Assembly: GCF_036370855.1 (NCBI RefSeq)
Contig: NC_088103.1
Location: forward strand, 6,635,404 to 6,699,403
Direction: 5' to 3'
Origin: Dromaius novaehollandiae
Taxonomy: Eukaryota > Chordata > Aves > Casuariiformes > Dromaiidae
DNA length: 64,000 nucleotides
In this document: positions 1 to 36,500 of the stretch, one piece after another
How the letters are laid out: every line of letters starts with the position of its first letter
How positions within the stretch are numbered: the stretch's first letter is position 1
Program-made: the position numbers and the translations under genes
The notes under the pieces: model-generated
Told to the model about the DNA's origin: nothing
The model's input: only the letters and a program-made list of their open reading frames with translations
Database searches by the model: none

Positions 1-392
1 GGGATGGAAAAACCACAACCATTGTTTTTTTCTAGCTGGGTAGTTGTTTGTTTTGCACTGTGTTTCCTAAATTAATATCATCATCATCATCACCATTGTT
101 ATTTTGTGATGTGCTCTGAGCACGAGCAGCAGAAATGCTATTAGGTCTCAGGCTGCAACATCTCTCTCAGCTGCTACACAGGATCTGCTGGAAGACTTGG
201 CTTTATTTAAAATATCCGTGGACTTTATTTGTGCTATTTTTATTTGGATTTACTTATTTTGTTTGTGGCATTTATTCAAAAGATTTCTTCTAAAGATTCG
301 ACAGAGTGTCCTCAGAACGACGGCTCTGGGTGTGACGTGCCCGACGTCCGGCGGTTGTCCCCGCTCAGACGGCCTCCCTTCTCTTTCCACAG
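1..392 (+). other. ASAH2: Sequence 5' to the ASAH2 start-codon exon (intron or upstream)
   Basis: Contains an ATC trinucleotide run at about 78-93 and, at 376-392, the pyrimidine-rich acceptor that precedes the start-codon exon. It is therefore most likely intron 1, with a non-coding first exon outside the window. Confidence 0.55.
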
Positions 393-406
393 TGTGTGCT
401 CCCACC

Positions 407-23535
<23,129 letters not shown>

Positions 23536-23870
23536 GTGATTTCCTTCATGAAAGGAATTTTTTCCTTTGAACAGTTCATTTGATATTCTGTGATGTTCAA
23601 ATTCGCATTTGGGGGCTGTTCTTACAGTGTTTGTGACTACGCACGTCATTTCTGTCCCTCAAGTGCTGCTGGTTATCTGTTGCTGTGCAATGCAACTCTC
23701 CTTTCTGTAAAGTTCTGGCTTGTTCCTGCAGTTCAGCCTAAGTAGTTTGAGATACCTTCATTCGAGCTGTCCTCATCCTGGACTGTTCTTGCAGTTGATT
23801 CTTATTGTACTAAAAGACTAACTATTTTACTTTAGTCCTTAAATAAATGTTTATTGATTGTGAATATTCT
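23536..23870 (+). other. ASAH2: ASAH2 3' UTR with AATAAA poly(A) signal at 23842-23847
   Basis: The first AATAAA after the stop is at 23842-23847, giving a 3' UTR of roughly 330 bases. The signal sits in AATAAATGTTTATT, which also contains a reverse-strand AATAAA at 23850-23855. The cleavage site is inferred, not seen. Confidence 0.7.
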
Positions 23871-26800
23871 CTCCCAGAGAGAATTAGTGAATAATGGGAG
23901 CTAATCCAGACCATAAAATAGTCCACAAAATTGAGTCCAGCCCATAAAACTGAGAAGAGCTGCTGAAGTCACAAGACACCAAAAGAGAAGACTCAGCAGT
24001 CAAGTGACTGAAAGGGCCGATTTCCTACATCGGAGAGCAGAAAAACAGGTTAGATACTCATGAAAAAATTAAAGATTATTTCTTTGATTAGTCTGTTTTA
24101 GGATATTTGGAGGATTCATTCTCTCAGTTTAAAACCATCTCAGTCAATAGGTGTGTGTGTGTGAAACAGTGTTATATGAAGTGAATTGTGCATGGTTTTG
24201 CATAAATCAGTGGCCTCAGTTTCAGAGACATCTAACGAGACTGTCTTTACAAGATCCTACTGGAGAGGTCTAGAGTAAGGAAAGGGAGGTCAGTCACTCG
24301 TAAAATAAGATACTGAAGCAGTCTGCAGGTTTTTCCTGTTAAGCTGTGTTTTTCTCTTTCCCAAATGTGACTTTTCAACTCACTGGTGTGCCACGGGGGC
24401 TCGGTGCTGTCCACCTATGCATGAGTTTGTGTCAGTTCAAGAGGACATGGGCCAAATTCTTGAAGAAGTCTTCTGAAAGCTCTCAAATAATTACCAGTAG
24501 CCCAAGCAGCCATGGATGGGTTGGAAGAGAGTACCAAAAGGATTATATATGCTCACTCTATATGTGCTCACTCTGCTCTTACGCTCTTCCTGAAGCATCT
24601 ACCCGTGGCGTGGTCCAGAGGCAGGATGCTGGGCGAGAAGGATCTCAGGACTGACTTTGGCCACTCTTGTACCCTTGTGCTCTGCTCCTGCCTCGCACTC
24701 CTGCCACAGCAAAGAGCCTGACCAGGTGGCAGATGCTGTTTTTCCCTCCAACTATCACTTTGGACACCGTGAAAAGAAGCAGGGCTGGATTTCATCGCAA
24801 TAAGAAGTTTCAGGTGCTTCAGATGGAAATCAAAAAAACCTGAACTTAAGAGTTAAAGCTGCCATTTCCCTTCCTGGTGAAGCAGCTCTGAATAGACCCC
24901 AGTCTGCTTCATTTTAGCACTGGGAAGGCTGCAAGGAGGGGACTCTCTGGCTGGATGAAGGGCTGTCTGGAGCCGGCAGCCGGAGCCTGGAGAGGGCTGC
25001 GATCACTTGTGTGTAGGTCGCAGGAAGGGCTGGCAGTGCCCCTCCAACCCAACTCTGCTCTTGGAGCAGAGCGTGTAGGTACTGTCAAAGAGGCAGAAGG
25101 ACAGACCCAAAAGCCATCAGCTGAAAGCATTTTGAGATGAAAAGCAGGTCACCAAGGTGATGGGGGATCTCCATCCTGGGAGGTTTCAGGACCTGCCTGG
25201 ATGTCGTCGCAGCCACCCATCCACCAGCACAGCCACGCAACACAGCCACCACTTAGTGCTGGTGACAGGTCCCTTCAGAGGTCCCCTCCGAGCACCCTTG
25301 CAGCAGCGCTGCGGTGAGGCCGTGGTAAGCAGGGTTGGCTCCCCATCGTCCGAGTCCCTTCCCAGCTCAGGAAGTCTTAGATTTGGTGGCCACAGCAAAA
25401 AGAAAACACGGTTGCCAGCTCTGCTTTTAGGGTTCTCATCGTGTCTTATGGCTAAACAACTGTAAATGTTTAATAAGATCCAACAGTGTATATTAATTTT
25501 GCATGTGAGCTCTTTAATTCTTCAGAGAATCATTAGTCGGATAATTTTGCCTCTCTTTAAAATCAGTAGGAGAGAATGAATTATTCATTTAAAACCATCT
25601 TCAATCAGTCGCAGAGATCCCTCTCCTAAGGAGCTTGAAGCAATCTCAATATTGAGTCGGAAAGAGAGCGCTTTGGAGGAACAATACCAGGAATTAAATC
25701 CCTGAAGATGCTCTTAATGTCCTTTTCTAGTAACTCACCCGGCCAGTCTCTCCTCTCTGCTTTCGGTTGCAAAATTACTGTGTCAGTAGTGGTGTCTGTG
25801 AGATAAGGGCAATTTGGCAGGCTCCTGCACCAGCATCTCCAGCTCAGCCTGCCACGGTGCAGGATGGGTTTGGTAAGTGCAGCAATACCCGCATTGAAAA
25901 GTTTCCTGCAAACTTTCTCCCTCTTTGCACATCAGCTTTGCTCGGCTCATGCCTTCACATGGGACCCCGCTGGCTTCCCGCCTGGTGAAACATGTTTCAG
26001 TGCCCTTAAGCAGGGCCTGGTCATCTCTATGAGACAGAGTAGCAGCTCCTGGAGAAGATTTACCTCCTAAAACTTGAGCGTTTGACCCTAAAAGGGAATT
26101 TTTAGAAAACTGGCTTTTCTCACATAAGAACCACGGAGGTGGTGAGAGCCAGAATTAGGGTATCTGGAGGGTCCCACAGCACCCATGTGTGGCACAGTGC
26201 TGTTCCCCCTATGAAAAATCCTGCAACTTCATAGCATGGCGTCACCATAAAGAAGTTTGAAATGTAGACGCTAAGAAATGAGTTGAATTGATGGATGTAA
26301 AATAATGCAGCTGGAGCAGCATCTCTTGGATCTTGGTCCTTAGCAGATAAGGTAGAGTAGGAAACTGGACCTTTCCCTAGCATGCCCTTCCACTTCCCCA
26401 GTTTACAGGCTTATTTGTGTATTTGCCACTGCCGGGCACAGGTTTTTTCAGGTTTTTAGGGAGGATGGAGGAGTTTTTTGGAACCTTTTGTAATTTTTGG
26501 CTTCCACAGAACTCAGCGGCTCTGAGTGCTGTAGTTTGAGAAACGCTGTCGAGAAAAATACTTTTTTAATATGTTTTTAACAGCATGGTGGATTTCATCC
26601 ACTTTTTGTACGCATTAAGTCCTTCCCTGTTGGCTGCCTTCGCATCAGCGGCATTTAGCAGGGTGCTGTGATTGAATCCAGCAGCCACTAGATGCCACTG
26701 CGGCTTTACAGCAGAGCAAGGTTGTCGCTAAACAGAGTGAAAGCGTATAAAAATTTTCAAGAATTTAGGCAACCTGCCAGGTGGTAAATTTAGAATTGCT

Positions 26801-28469
26801 CCTCGCAGTTGCTCTCGTCTCTCTAGGGCTGCTCTCCTTCAATGTATAGACATTTGTGCACTGTGTACGTGCTCAGAGGGCGCATGCAAGCTCCACCTTT
26901 TTTGTCGTGGTACATAAACTAATATGAACTTTAGGAACTCGGGAGGCGCGTGCTTCTGCAGGCTGATCTTGGCTCGGCGGAGACACCTTGCAGAGCTTCT
27001 TTCAATGAGCTGTGTCCGCTCTGCCAAACTTAACCGTGCTATAATTTCCCTCCTGCACAACATCTCATCTGTCCAAAATTGCTGATAGTATTTGGTGCTG
27101 CAGAAGAGAGATGCTAAATTAGGATCTGACCCAAGGCACTGGGGTAAAGGGGAGAATCCCGCTGCTATCTCTGGGCTCTGATGCAGGCTTTTAGGAGCTG
27201 TCTGATCCTGTGATTGTCTGGTGGTGTTTCCATGTGTCCCACCAAGTATCTTTACGTGCACCCTGAATTAAATGCTTGTTGCTACCCTTGCGTGCCCACG
27301 GGCAACTGTCTGCTTTTCAACATCTGCATGACTGGGAGTATATAGGCACAACATTGCTCTGCATCCCATGAACGTCATTCTTCCAGTGTTTCTCTTAAAC
27401 AGCCCCAAATCTGGATGGGGAGAGGATGTGCAGTCCCCTTCTCCTGGGTCCAGACCAGGGAGAGACTAATGCTGCAGATGAATGTTCAAGGTGGCAGGAC
27501 ATCTCTGGAGACACGGGCCTGCCCAAGCACCACCGTGGATGAGGGGTTGGTGAAGAGGGGCTGTCTCAGCCCACCAAAGGCAGCTGACAAGGGGGAGCTG
27601 GGGAGAACTTGCAATTTCAGCCAAGCCCAGGAGTTTGGAGGGTGAAATCACTTCCAGCCCCTGAAAGAAAGGAGCATCCCACAAGGTACCGCCACAGCTG
27701 ATGTGAGGATGGTGTGGGATGGAGGTCTGGGGAGATCTCTGTACAGCTGTGATGTGCACATCTGTTCCTCTCCAATGTATCTTCCTTCCCCCTAAAGAAA
27801 TGGGCGTAGGAGTCAGAGAGTAAGTTTGAGACTGAGGATGTATCTCCAGAGAGGAAAAGATCCTAAAAGGTCAGTTAATAAACGCTCCTTTCCCAGAAGC
27901 CAGCGGTGCTCTAAGTTGCAATGTAGCAGCACCGGGGCCAGGCTGAGCCACAGGCAGCTAATGAAGAGCAGTGATTTGCGGTGCCTGGCTTGACCACCAT
28001 ACAGCAGGGCACACGGAAAGTCGTTTTTACCTTAAGCAGTTCCCCCAACCCAGAGAGCCGGAGACCTGGCTCCAGTGCCCACACCATGAACCCACCGCCA
28101 GCTTTGCCCCAAATTGCCTAGCCCCTGCCCAGCAGAAAGTGTGGGTGGGCTGGACAGGAGGAGGGAGTGTGTGACATTAAAAAAAAAAAATAGGATGTGA
28201 TTTTTTGAAAACAGGCAAACCCAGGTATGTGAATTCTGGGAGAGAAGATCTGACGGTCCATGGAAACCTTAGCAGGGCTGACAGGGAAAGGGGGACGCAC
28301 AATCTCAAATATAAGACGACTCCCTTTGAAAGTCACTGCATTTGCAAGCTGGAGCCTTTATCCCATAGGCTTATAACAGGGGTTTTGGTGGGACACAGGA
28401 GATATCCTCAGAATGGGGTGTTTTAGAGTCTATCCGGCTCCAAAGGTGGAATCGGTGTGTGATCCTCAG
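23871..28469. other. Intergenic region between the ASAH2 and A1CF ends
   Basis: No coding exon with a recognisable product was found on either strand. Open frames here are short and lack conservation cues. Contents noted: a possible CR1 scrap near 25150-25230, an AT-rich block at 25470-25640 and an A-rich tract at 28179-28191. Confidence 0.6.
25470..25640. promoter_or_regulatory. AT-rich homeodomain-motif block, candidate conserved non-coding element
   Basis: A dense run of TAAT/ATTA cores (ATTAATTTT, TTTAATTC, CATTAGTCGGATAATTTT, GAATTATTCATTT) in otherwise mixed sequence, with no repeat signature and no open frame. It resembles vertebrate conserved non-coding elements in style only; conservation cannot be tested here. 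Confidence 0.25.
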
Positions 28470-30504
28470 ACACGTTTTATTCTTACTTTGCACCTCATGC
28501 GTGAGGCCTTGTGCTATAGAAACTTCCAGAGAAGGGCTGGATGGAGGAAGGAAGCAGGAAAACAGTTTTTTGTACCTCCTGTGCTATCAGCAGACAAACG
28601 TGTGGCCATCTGCAGAGTTTCTGGGCCATTGACCTTCTCATTGCTTAAGGCTCAAACACGTCTGAGTCTTGTTTGTGGAGAATGGATATGTTATTTGCCT
28701 GTGTCTTGCTATCCATGGGGAGCACGTGGCTTTAAAAAGAAAGGGATAATGTTTTTTGAAGTCGGGTCATGGGTTTTACAGTTCTGAAAATCATTCTTGC
28801 TCTCCAAAGTTTATCAACCAGCCGCTGTTGAGAAAAGAGGGAATTTCAGGTCTCTGAGAAACTGGAAGGGAAATTCAAAAGAAGAAGAAAAGTGTATTCT
28901 CCCATTGCCCTGATTTTAAACAAAACAAAAGCAGGACATAAGGTAAGCCTAACGAGGTAAAATAATAGAGGTGGCAAAGCTGTTGTTCTTGTTAAAGCCC
29001 AGAATACAGCCAACCTCGTTATAAATATATGAAAACAATGTCGGGCTATTTGGGGGAAATCTCTTTTGGCCTGGCAGAGGCATCTTTTGTTGAATGCTAT
29101 GTGATATCAACAGCAAGACACCAGATCTTCCCTCAGCTCTTTGGTTCAGGATCTCTCTAGAGAGAGAGGTGACAAAGGTGCAAAACCAGAACTAGCAGTT
29201 ATTGCTCCTGGGTTTAGGGATGAAAGCAGGAATTGCTATTGCTCGATTATTTAGCTATGAGCGCATTACAGGTGACAGGTAGTTCTCCTCCATCTTCCTC
29301 CCATCCTGCCTCATCCTCTTAAAGTAGCGAGTTTACCTACTGGCTGCCTGGTGACAGGCTCTTCCCATGGTAGGACCGATGCGTCCCAGCTCCAAATGCT
29401 GCATCGCCCCTTCTGCCCCACCAACCTCCTTATTTTTGTGCGTTCCTCCCTTGCTAGCCGTAGGCTCCAGCAGCCACTTGCCTCCAACGTGTTTTCTTTG
29501 GGATCATGTAGGGAACAAATATTGTTCCTGTTGTTTAGCATTCAGCAGGGCAGGGCAGTGGAAAAATTGGTGCTTTTCTAAGCGTTCAAGGCTGGCTAGC
29601 TCTGAAGCGAATGCTGTTATCTGAAGCACTGGGATGACCTGGAGAGTAGCAATTTCCCACTCTTCGCCCTGATGGATCCTGCAAATAAGGTACAGATGCT
29701 TTGCTTCGATGAAATGTGAGTTGCCTACAACGTGACTGCCGTAGCAGCCAAAGCTGGACGGGCTCTTCTGAGATTTCCCAGCCACGTCCAGCTTGCTCTT
29801 AAAACAGTTTCTAGGCTTTTTTCTTCTCCTTACCTGTTTTCTGCATGTCCACTCTCTCCTTTTCCAATAATCATTGAGCTGCTGAGCTTTCCTCCAAAGG
29901 CACGTGGTGTCTGGAGGGAGCGTTCTTCAAAATTCAGGACATGATTTAGCTCCAATTGCAGGTCTCTTGACCCTGCTTTCTAAGTAATCCTTGGGGGTTT
30001 TCCTGAAACTCGTGTCATTTCCATTGTGGCTTATTGGGGCACCTTCTACATTACAGTGGCTTCCATTTATATATGTTTAGGTGGCTCGCAATTGCTGTTG
30101 CTGGAACTTTGAGAGGTCACGTTTCCTTTTAATCTTTGTGGAAAACGTCTGGAAGTACCGCACGAATGTTACTGCTATAACAAAGTTATAGCAAATATAA
30201 TTCCTGTGGAGTGACAGAAATGAGGATAAACGTTGGCCAAAGAAGTGATGAGAAAAACCCAAACCCTTGATTTTTGACTTAAAGAGTGCAAAAGCATAAA
30301 ACTGTGTATTTTCTGCCTCATGCGAGTGCCGGGTGTCATCAGAGTGCATGTTCAAAACTGTTTCAGCAATACTGGGAAGTCTGTGAACTCCTCTATATGA
30401 CCCCAAATCGATGCCAGCAGAGCAAAGTGTGCTCTTATTTGCCATGCGTGGCATGACCTTTCCAGATAAAACTTTGGACGGAAAAAGACTGAGCCACTCG
30501 TGTT

Positions 30505-30700
30505 GGTTTAAAAAGTTTTAATGATATTTCAAAGTCCAGTTAATGCCCTTTGATTATTCTGGAATTACAAACTTGCTTCACAGAATTTAATCCAGGTTAT
30601 AATTTCCTTGTAATGGATGATTAAGATGCCATTTCGACTTCATTTCATCTAAGCATATATGATTGCCCTCCAGTAAATGGATGGTGTGATTTTTACTACA
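30505..30700. promoter_or_regulatory. AT-rich motif block in A1CF 3' region, candidate conserved element
   Basis: TAATGATATTTCAAAG, CTTTGATTATTCTGGAATTA, GAATTTAATCCAGGTTATAA and GTAATGGATGATTAAG occur within 200 bases. No repeat or coding signature. It may be a 3' UTR element or an enhancer; conservation is not testable here. Confidence 0.25.
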
Positions 30701-31732
30701 CTTCATAGTGTTAAAACTCTATACAAATATTGTACGAAGCGTACAAAAATAAGTGCTTCATGCACACACTTTTTAATACTGTTTCTTGCCCTTTTCTTTG
30801 ACATCTTTCTGAACTTATATAAATAGCTGAAAAAGCAGACTATATTTACTGAACATTGAAAGTGAGAAGCGTTTTCTACCGACAGTAATTTTGCTGTTGT
30901 TGTTGTTAGAGAGAGAAGCGGAGATGTATTATTCATTGGCCGTTTTCTCAAACACGACTTAAAACACAGAAAGAGAAGAGAAAATAGAGCCAGAATACCG
31001 ATAACACTCTTGCAACCCTGTAATCAGGGTTGTCCTTTTTTTTTTTCTTTTTCTTTTTTTTTTTTGTGAATCGAGGTGTGCTGAACAGCAGTGACAAGGA
31101 CAATAATACCTTTTGGCTCACCTGAACGAGATAGTTCATAAATAGAAACAAGCCTCCGTTAGCAGCAGTTACAGAAGGTCCAAAGTACCTGATTAGAGGT
31201 TATGCTCCAGATGTCTTAAAGGGACACTGTCCAAGGGAGCGACTGCGAATGATTTCCGTGCCTAGCCTTGGTTACAAGCTCATTTTCCACAGCCAATATT
31301 CCCACCTGCGAGCGCTAATAAGGCTTAACTGAAGAAATGGGTCGTGATCAGGCAAATTTTTGCAGGACGTCCCCGAAAGCCCTGATCCAGGCGGGTACCT
31401 AAGCCTCTGCTCCCTGGGAGGCACCGCGGCGTGTCTCGCGAGCCGGCGGCAAGCTCAAAGCAAGGCGAACGCAATCGGCTTGGGGGGTGACGCAGGTAAG
31501 GCAACCTACGGCCGTGGGGTTGTCCTCCGTGTAGAAAAGGCCCCCGGTTTCTGCTGGGCTGTAGTAACGCCAGCACAAGGCACGAGAGAGCTCAAGCAGC
31601 GCGTGGGAAGCAAGGTGCTCAAAATAAACAGCCAGGACATTAAAAACGACAGCAAATACCTTGACAGTGTCCGTTTAAGTTTCTCACACATACTCTATTT
31701 AAGGAGCATGGGTACATGTTAGGTCTAGGCAC

Positions 31733-31749
31733 AGAGAGAGAGAGAGAGA
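31733..31749. repeat. (GA)n short microsatellite
   Basis: Eight to nine AG units. Confidence 0.85.
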
Positions 31750-33112
31750 TGCTACTACGAAGCTACAAAACACCTTTAACATATGTGTCTAATAGTACCA
31801 CAAACTATACAGCTTATATGGTTTTGTTCCATTCCTACCAAAATCACGTCAGCTGAAGGATGAGAATACGTAGCTCCTACCAGTCAACACCTTTTCATCG
31901 ATTATCTTTTCTTTGCAAAGCTTTAGGTGCATACGATAAAGCTCCACTTAAAATAGCAAAATAGCTTTCACGGTGTCACATTATCTGTGACAAACCTGCT
32001 AACAAATTTGGGGCCAGGTCTGTTCAAATCAGTGGGCATCAACATCTAAACACTGAGGGGAAGCTGCTCTCGTGACATGCGGGGAAGATGCTTGTTTTTG
32101 CTCTCTGACGGAGGAAAATGTAGAGCTGAAATGATGTCGCAGAAGCAACAAATGGGGGTTCAGCTGTTCGTCTTACAGGCGGTAAACTCTCCTGGTTAAT
32201 AAGTCTATGGGGGTTTTCAGATCTAGACTGAGCAGATTCAAGGTTTCTTTTAGAGTGCATGCTCTATACAATTGCAAAATGTGCCCTGTAGTCACTGACC
32301 ACTGGATTTCTTCTGTATCTGTAGGGCATGGTTACTCCTACGTCAATCCGGTGGCTAAAATATAAAGATAATCCCCTGCTGCTGGCGAGCAAAGGACACT
32401 TTCAGTATCCCAAAAGAGTACGAACCCAACACCAACTACCAGAGGCCGGTGCTGCTCCGAGCGAGAGGACCACGTACTGCTGACGTATGTGAGTTACCCG
32501 GGGGAACTTTCATGGATGTGCGCTCTCCTGGGCTAATTAAGCGAAGAATTGGCCCTAATAAATAGTGTTTTTCTGGTCCTCAGCCTTAATAGTCCTAAAG
32601 GCTTTCCTGTCTTTGCCTGAAAATTGGATGGGAGGGGAGAACGAACCATTCTTTGTTGTTTGGTGACTTCTAGGTATGACTGGGAAGTAGCAAAGTGAGA
32701 GAGAAAACTCTATTGCATGCCTGCTTTCTACTGGAAAAATCGAATTCACATGAAAGAGCGTACAAACTAGCCTGTTAGGTTGGACTGACATATTTATGAC
32801 AAAACAGCTTTCTTCCTTGGCTGTGCTGGTGTGAATTAAAAAAAAAAGACATTTGAGACGCCTAGCTGAGCCTGAGCACGTCCCCAGAGCGCTTGTGGCA
32901 TGAGGTTTGCAAAGGCAGTAAGGGGCAAGCCGGAGATCTGTGCAGCAAGGGCCAAAGAGGTGGCTTTAAATTTCTCTATCTGGTAGAGATAGAGGCGAAC
33001 AGAGAGAGAGAGGAGAGTGGGGAACTGCTAGAAACACTGCTTCCCTCCCAGGCTCTCGAATCACAGCCTGAAAGGGACCTATTCTGTTTTCAGCGTGGAT
33101 TGTTGCTTGTAA

Positions 33113-33150
33113 ACACACACACACACACACACACAGTGGTATATATATAC
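33113..33150. repeat. (CA)n followed by (TA)n microsatellite
   Basis: About 12 CA units are followed, after GTGG, by TATATATATA. It lies 240 bases beyond the A1CF stop, so probably inside the 3' UTR. Confidence 0.9.
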
Positions 33151-33388
33151 CTGAGAACCACTTATCTTCTGGGATAATATTCTGCTTTTTAGTATGAAAA
33201 TCTGATTTTTACTGATTTTTCCTTCATTTTTCTTTTTCCCCCCCCCCTAATGTTCTGTTACGAAACTAACAAACTAGAAGAACAAACCTCTGGCTAAAAA
33301 ATCTCATTTTAGAAGACAGATTAGTTAAAAATCATGAGAATCTTCCTGCCTGTGCTCAATTTAAGGAAACTAGCGATACAACACAGCA

Positions 33389-33540
33389 TTAAAACGCCCC
33401 GTAACCGTCGCTGCGCGTAGCTACTGCGAAGGCGGGGTAAGCTTCGTAGGCGGCATACGTCGCTAAATCTTGTCCCATCGTCACTGCTTGTTTGAGCTGG
33501 GTGGCTGTGACAGTTGCAGCTGCGTTAGCAATGGTGTATC
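33389..33540 (-). CDS. A1CF: A1CF coding exon 11 (terminal, stop TAA)
   Basis: Acceptor TGCCGCAG|GA; residues 541-589. It encodes [40 protein letters not shown] and ends SDGYGAF, matching the human tail that ends DGYGTF. The TAA stop is at 33389-33391. Confidence 0.97.
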
Positions 33541-36500
33541 CTGCGGCAGAAAGGAGATGCCAGAGCGGAGGTTAGTGGAAAGATGCTCAAAGGCCACCTG
33601 ATCGTCAGTTTTCGACAGGAAGACTTGTTGTCAATGGGAATAACACAGGGAATGATGAATTTGTCAATGGGTAGATGGGAATGATCTAATTAGACTGGAT
33701 ATCTCACTCTGGGCATGTTTTTCCTCCACGTTAGAGGTAGTAAAATGAACAGCTACAGCTGGAAAATTAATGCATTTTTTTCACCTATTATTTGTTAAAA
33801 ATATTACTTAAAAACACCCCTCTTTCTTGAGCATTTTTCCTCAGGCTTGGATTAGCTCTGAACTAAGACAGTGGCACTGGTGTTCTGTAAACTATCTATC
33901 TCCCACACCTGGCGTGAGGAGTACGAGAAAATATAAGTAACACAGAGCAAAATCTGGGCAGGTTTCATAGACGAGATGTTTGTGCAGCTGGGGAATACAT
34001 GGCTCTGACACCCTGCACAACCCAAGTATGTGCAGTTCTGTACAGCCACGTTAGACGGGAGACAACTGCCTTCTGTGCAACACTGGGGAGAAAATATTCA
34101 GTAAGATGGAAATTTTCCCATCAGCTTTTAATGGAAAATGTGGTTTCGACACTTCAAAATTTTCCATGGGAAAATGTTAGCTTTGCTGATTTAAAATGAA
34201 TCATTGGGAAAAACAAACATCATTTCGGGCTGGGTTGCCTGAAAGCAGAATATAGGCTCGACCACAATATTTTGTTGTGACAGACTCAAGAATTGAGAGG
34301 AAGCCCAAATTTGGAAAGTGTAGCTGGGTACCCATCTGCATCACCGGACCAAGCTCCGCTGCTAAACTACATTTCCCATGATCCAACTTCACCCACCGAC
34401 TAGCCAGGCGGCCAAGCATCTGGACTGACTTAAAATTAATCAGATCCGAGTGCCTCTCTTGGGGAAAATGGAGATATTGGGCAACACAGAAAGCATATTG
34501 CCTTATTGAAGTTGTTACCATGGGAAAAATAGGAGAAATTTGCTATAACTTGACTAGATCACTCAGAGTAAAATATCTTCTTCACGTCAGCAAACCAAGA
34601 TGCATCTTTTCAAACTGGAATCGAGAAATTGGTCATTTAAAGTGTAGTATTTGCCACTAGCATAGCAGAAATGAGCTGCTACCTGTGTATGGCCTGAGAT
34701 GTGCTGGGTCTCAGCTAGTGTCGACCAAGGACCAGCGCTTGTGGCAGGCAGAACTTTAATGCATGTCTTATTTGTTGAGATTCCCAGACAAATAAATAAG
34801 GGTGGGTGAAAGAAAAAGAAGAGATTATAATCAAGCAGTAAGTGGGGGCTGGATTCAATAGCGTCTCCATTTGGTTTCCATGCTGCGGAAGCTAGCGCAA
34901 GCCCAGACAAATTGATCTTTCTGTGGCTTTTGCGGACTTCTGTGGCAGGAAGCCGGATAGATTTTTTTTTTTTTTTTTTAAACCCATCCCTGAGACACTG
35001 CAAACAATTCACTAGTACTGACTAATGCATTCCTCATGTGCAGTTTGGTATAAATTGTTCCCACTGCATCAGAATAACCGTCATGCTGCAGAGCATAGTA
35101 ACTGTAATGCCTACAAGCTGGATTCCTGCTCCTGGCTTAGATTTTCCATAATTTCCCTAGCTGTTTTGGGTAGCTACAGGAGATGTTTTGGTTATGAACT
35201 CCCAAACTGGAAATATAAGCCCTCTGGGAGGTGGGAAAGAGCTTGCGTCAGAATCTGAGCGTCACAGTTGTGTCATTTGCCTGGTGGGTGAAATCAAAAG
35301 TGTTGATAGAAAAGGACCTGGGATGCCAAGGGAGGATAAAGTGACCATGACTTGAGCAGCTCATGGTGAAGAAGGTCTACACCATCCTAGGCTGTGCTGG
35401 CTGGAGCGAAACCAGCAGGTTGAGGGACGGGGTTATTCCCTCTCTTGGCACTGAAAAGCCCATATCTGGATCCGGTGCCCAGTTTGGGGCCCCCACTACA
35501 AGAGGCATCTACAAACTGGAGGAAGTCCAGGGCAGGTGCATCCCTGGAGCAGGTTGCCAAGCCGTGGGAGATCTCCACCCTCGGGGATTGCCCAGACTCG
35601 CCTGGACACAGCCCTAAGCAACCTGCTGTAGGTGCAACGTTGGCCCTGCTGTGAGCTGGGGTCAGACGGGAGACCCAAAACTGGGACTGCCTCCAGCCTG
35701 AGTTTTTCTAAAAGTACACTATATTTTGGGGAGTTCTGGTGTACTGATAAATTGTTGCTCTATAGACAATAAAGATGCCGTACCCAGAAATAATATCAGC
35801 CAAGGTAAAAGCATGCAGAGAAGCACAGCCAGATGCTTGCACGCATCCGCACGCCGTGAACGTAAACTGGTGAATTCTTGACATATATAGGAAAGCATAT
35901 AGAGAAAACCAAATCCCAGGAGACTGTTGCTGTACAGACCTTCACATACCTGGAAAAGCAGGTGCCGCGGGAGGCACCTCCGTTCCTTCCATGGGAATGC
36001 CCAGCGTCTGAAGGGTATATTCTGCTGCGTAGGTTTTGGCTTCATCAATATACGCACTGAGCTTGGGCGGTGTGAAGGGATGTCTGTGGATAAAAGAAAA
36101 GAGGAGCCTGTTTTCTTTTCTTTTTTTCTCTTCCAGGACTTTCCTGCAAGTTATTTTTACCCAGCAACGTTGGGTTAAATATTCTGGTCATGTCAGCCTT
36201 TGCGTGTAGTCTCTACGGTTGGTACGATACCACGCACCAAATGGAAACGTGAGTTAACTGTGCTGATGCATTAACGAAAATATTCTCCTCGTAGCAGTCC
36301 GGTTTGTTTGCCGAGTTTATCAGCCCTGGCCCTCGTTTTGGACAAAATATCCTTTCAGGCCATGCTGCCAAACATTGCCATGCTCCAAACTGCCTTCTTA
36401 GTCCAAATGAAAGCCTGCTGGAGCCTGGGTCTTTTGATGAAGTACATAGCAAACAGCGTTTTAGATCGGAAGTGTTTAGGAGCGTATTTGGATCTTAAAT

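Larger units (their letters stand above)
28470..33388 (-). other. A1CF: Presumed A1CF 3' UTR / downstream region (end unresolved)
   Basis: Reading downstream from the A1CF stop on the - strand, the first canonical AATAAA I can find is at 28481-28476. ATTAAA variants occur earlier at 30777-30772, 30591-30586 and 30522-30517. The 3' UTR is therefore probably 2.6-5 kb, in keeping with the long 3' UTR of the mammalian gene, but no cleavage site can be fixed. It includes a (CA)n tract, a GA tract and a T-rich tract at 31038-31065. Confidence 0.35.

Noticed and set aside
197..406. Longer N-terminal open frame extending ASAH2 upstream to base 197
   Set aside because: A good splice acceptor ends at 392, just before the ATG at 407. 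The residues upstream resemble nothing in the family, whereas 407 gives the expected short cytosolic tail and signal-anchor.
28413..28787. 124-codon + strand open frame in the intergenic region
   Set aside because: No recognisable domain, no splice or promoter context and no homology cue; treated as chance.
23871..33388. Search for SGMS1 or other genes between ASAH2 and A1CF
   Set aside because: No exon resembling sphingomyelin synthase or any other known family was seen on either strand.
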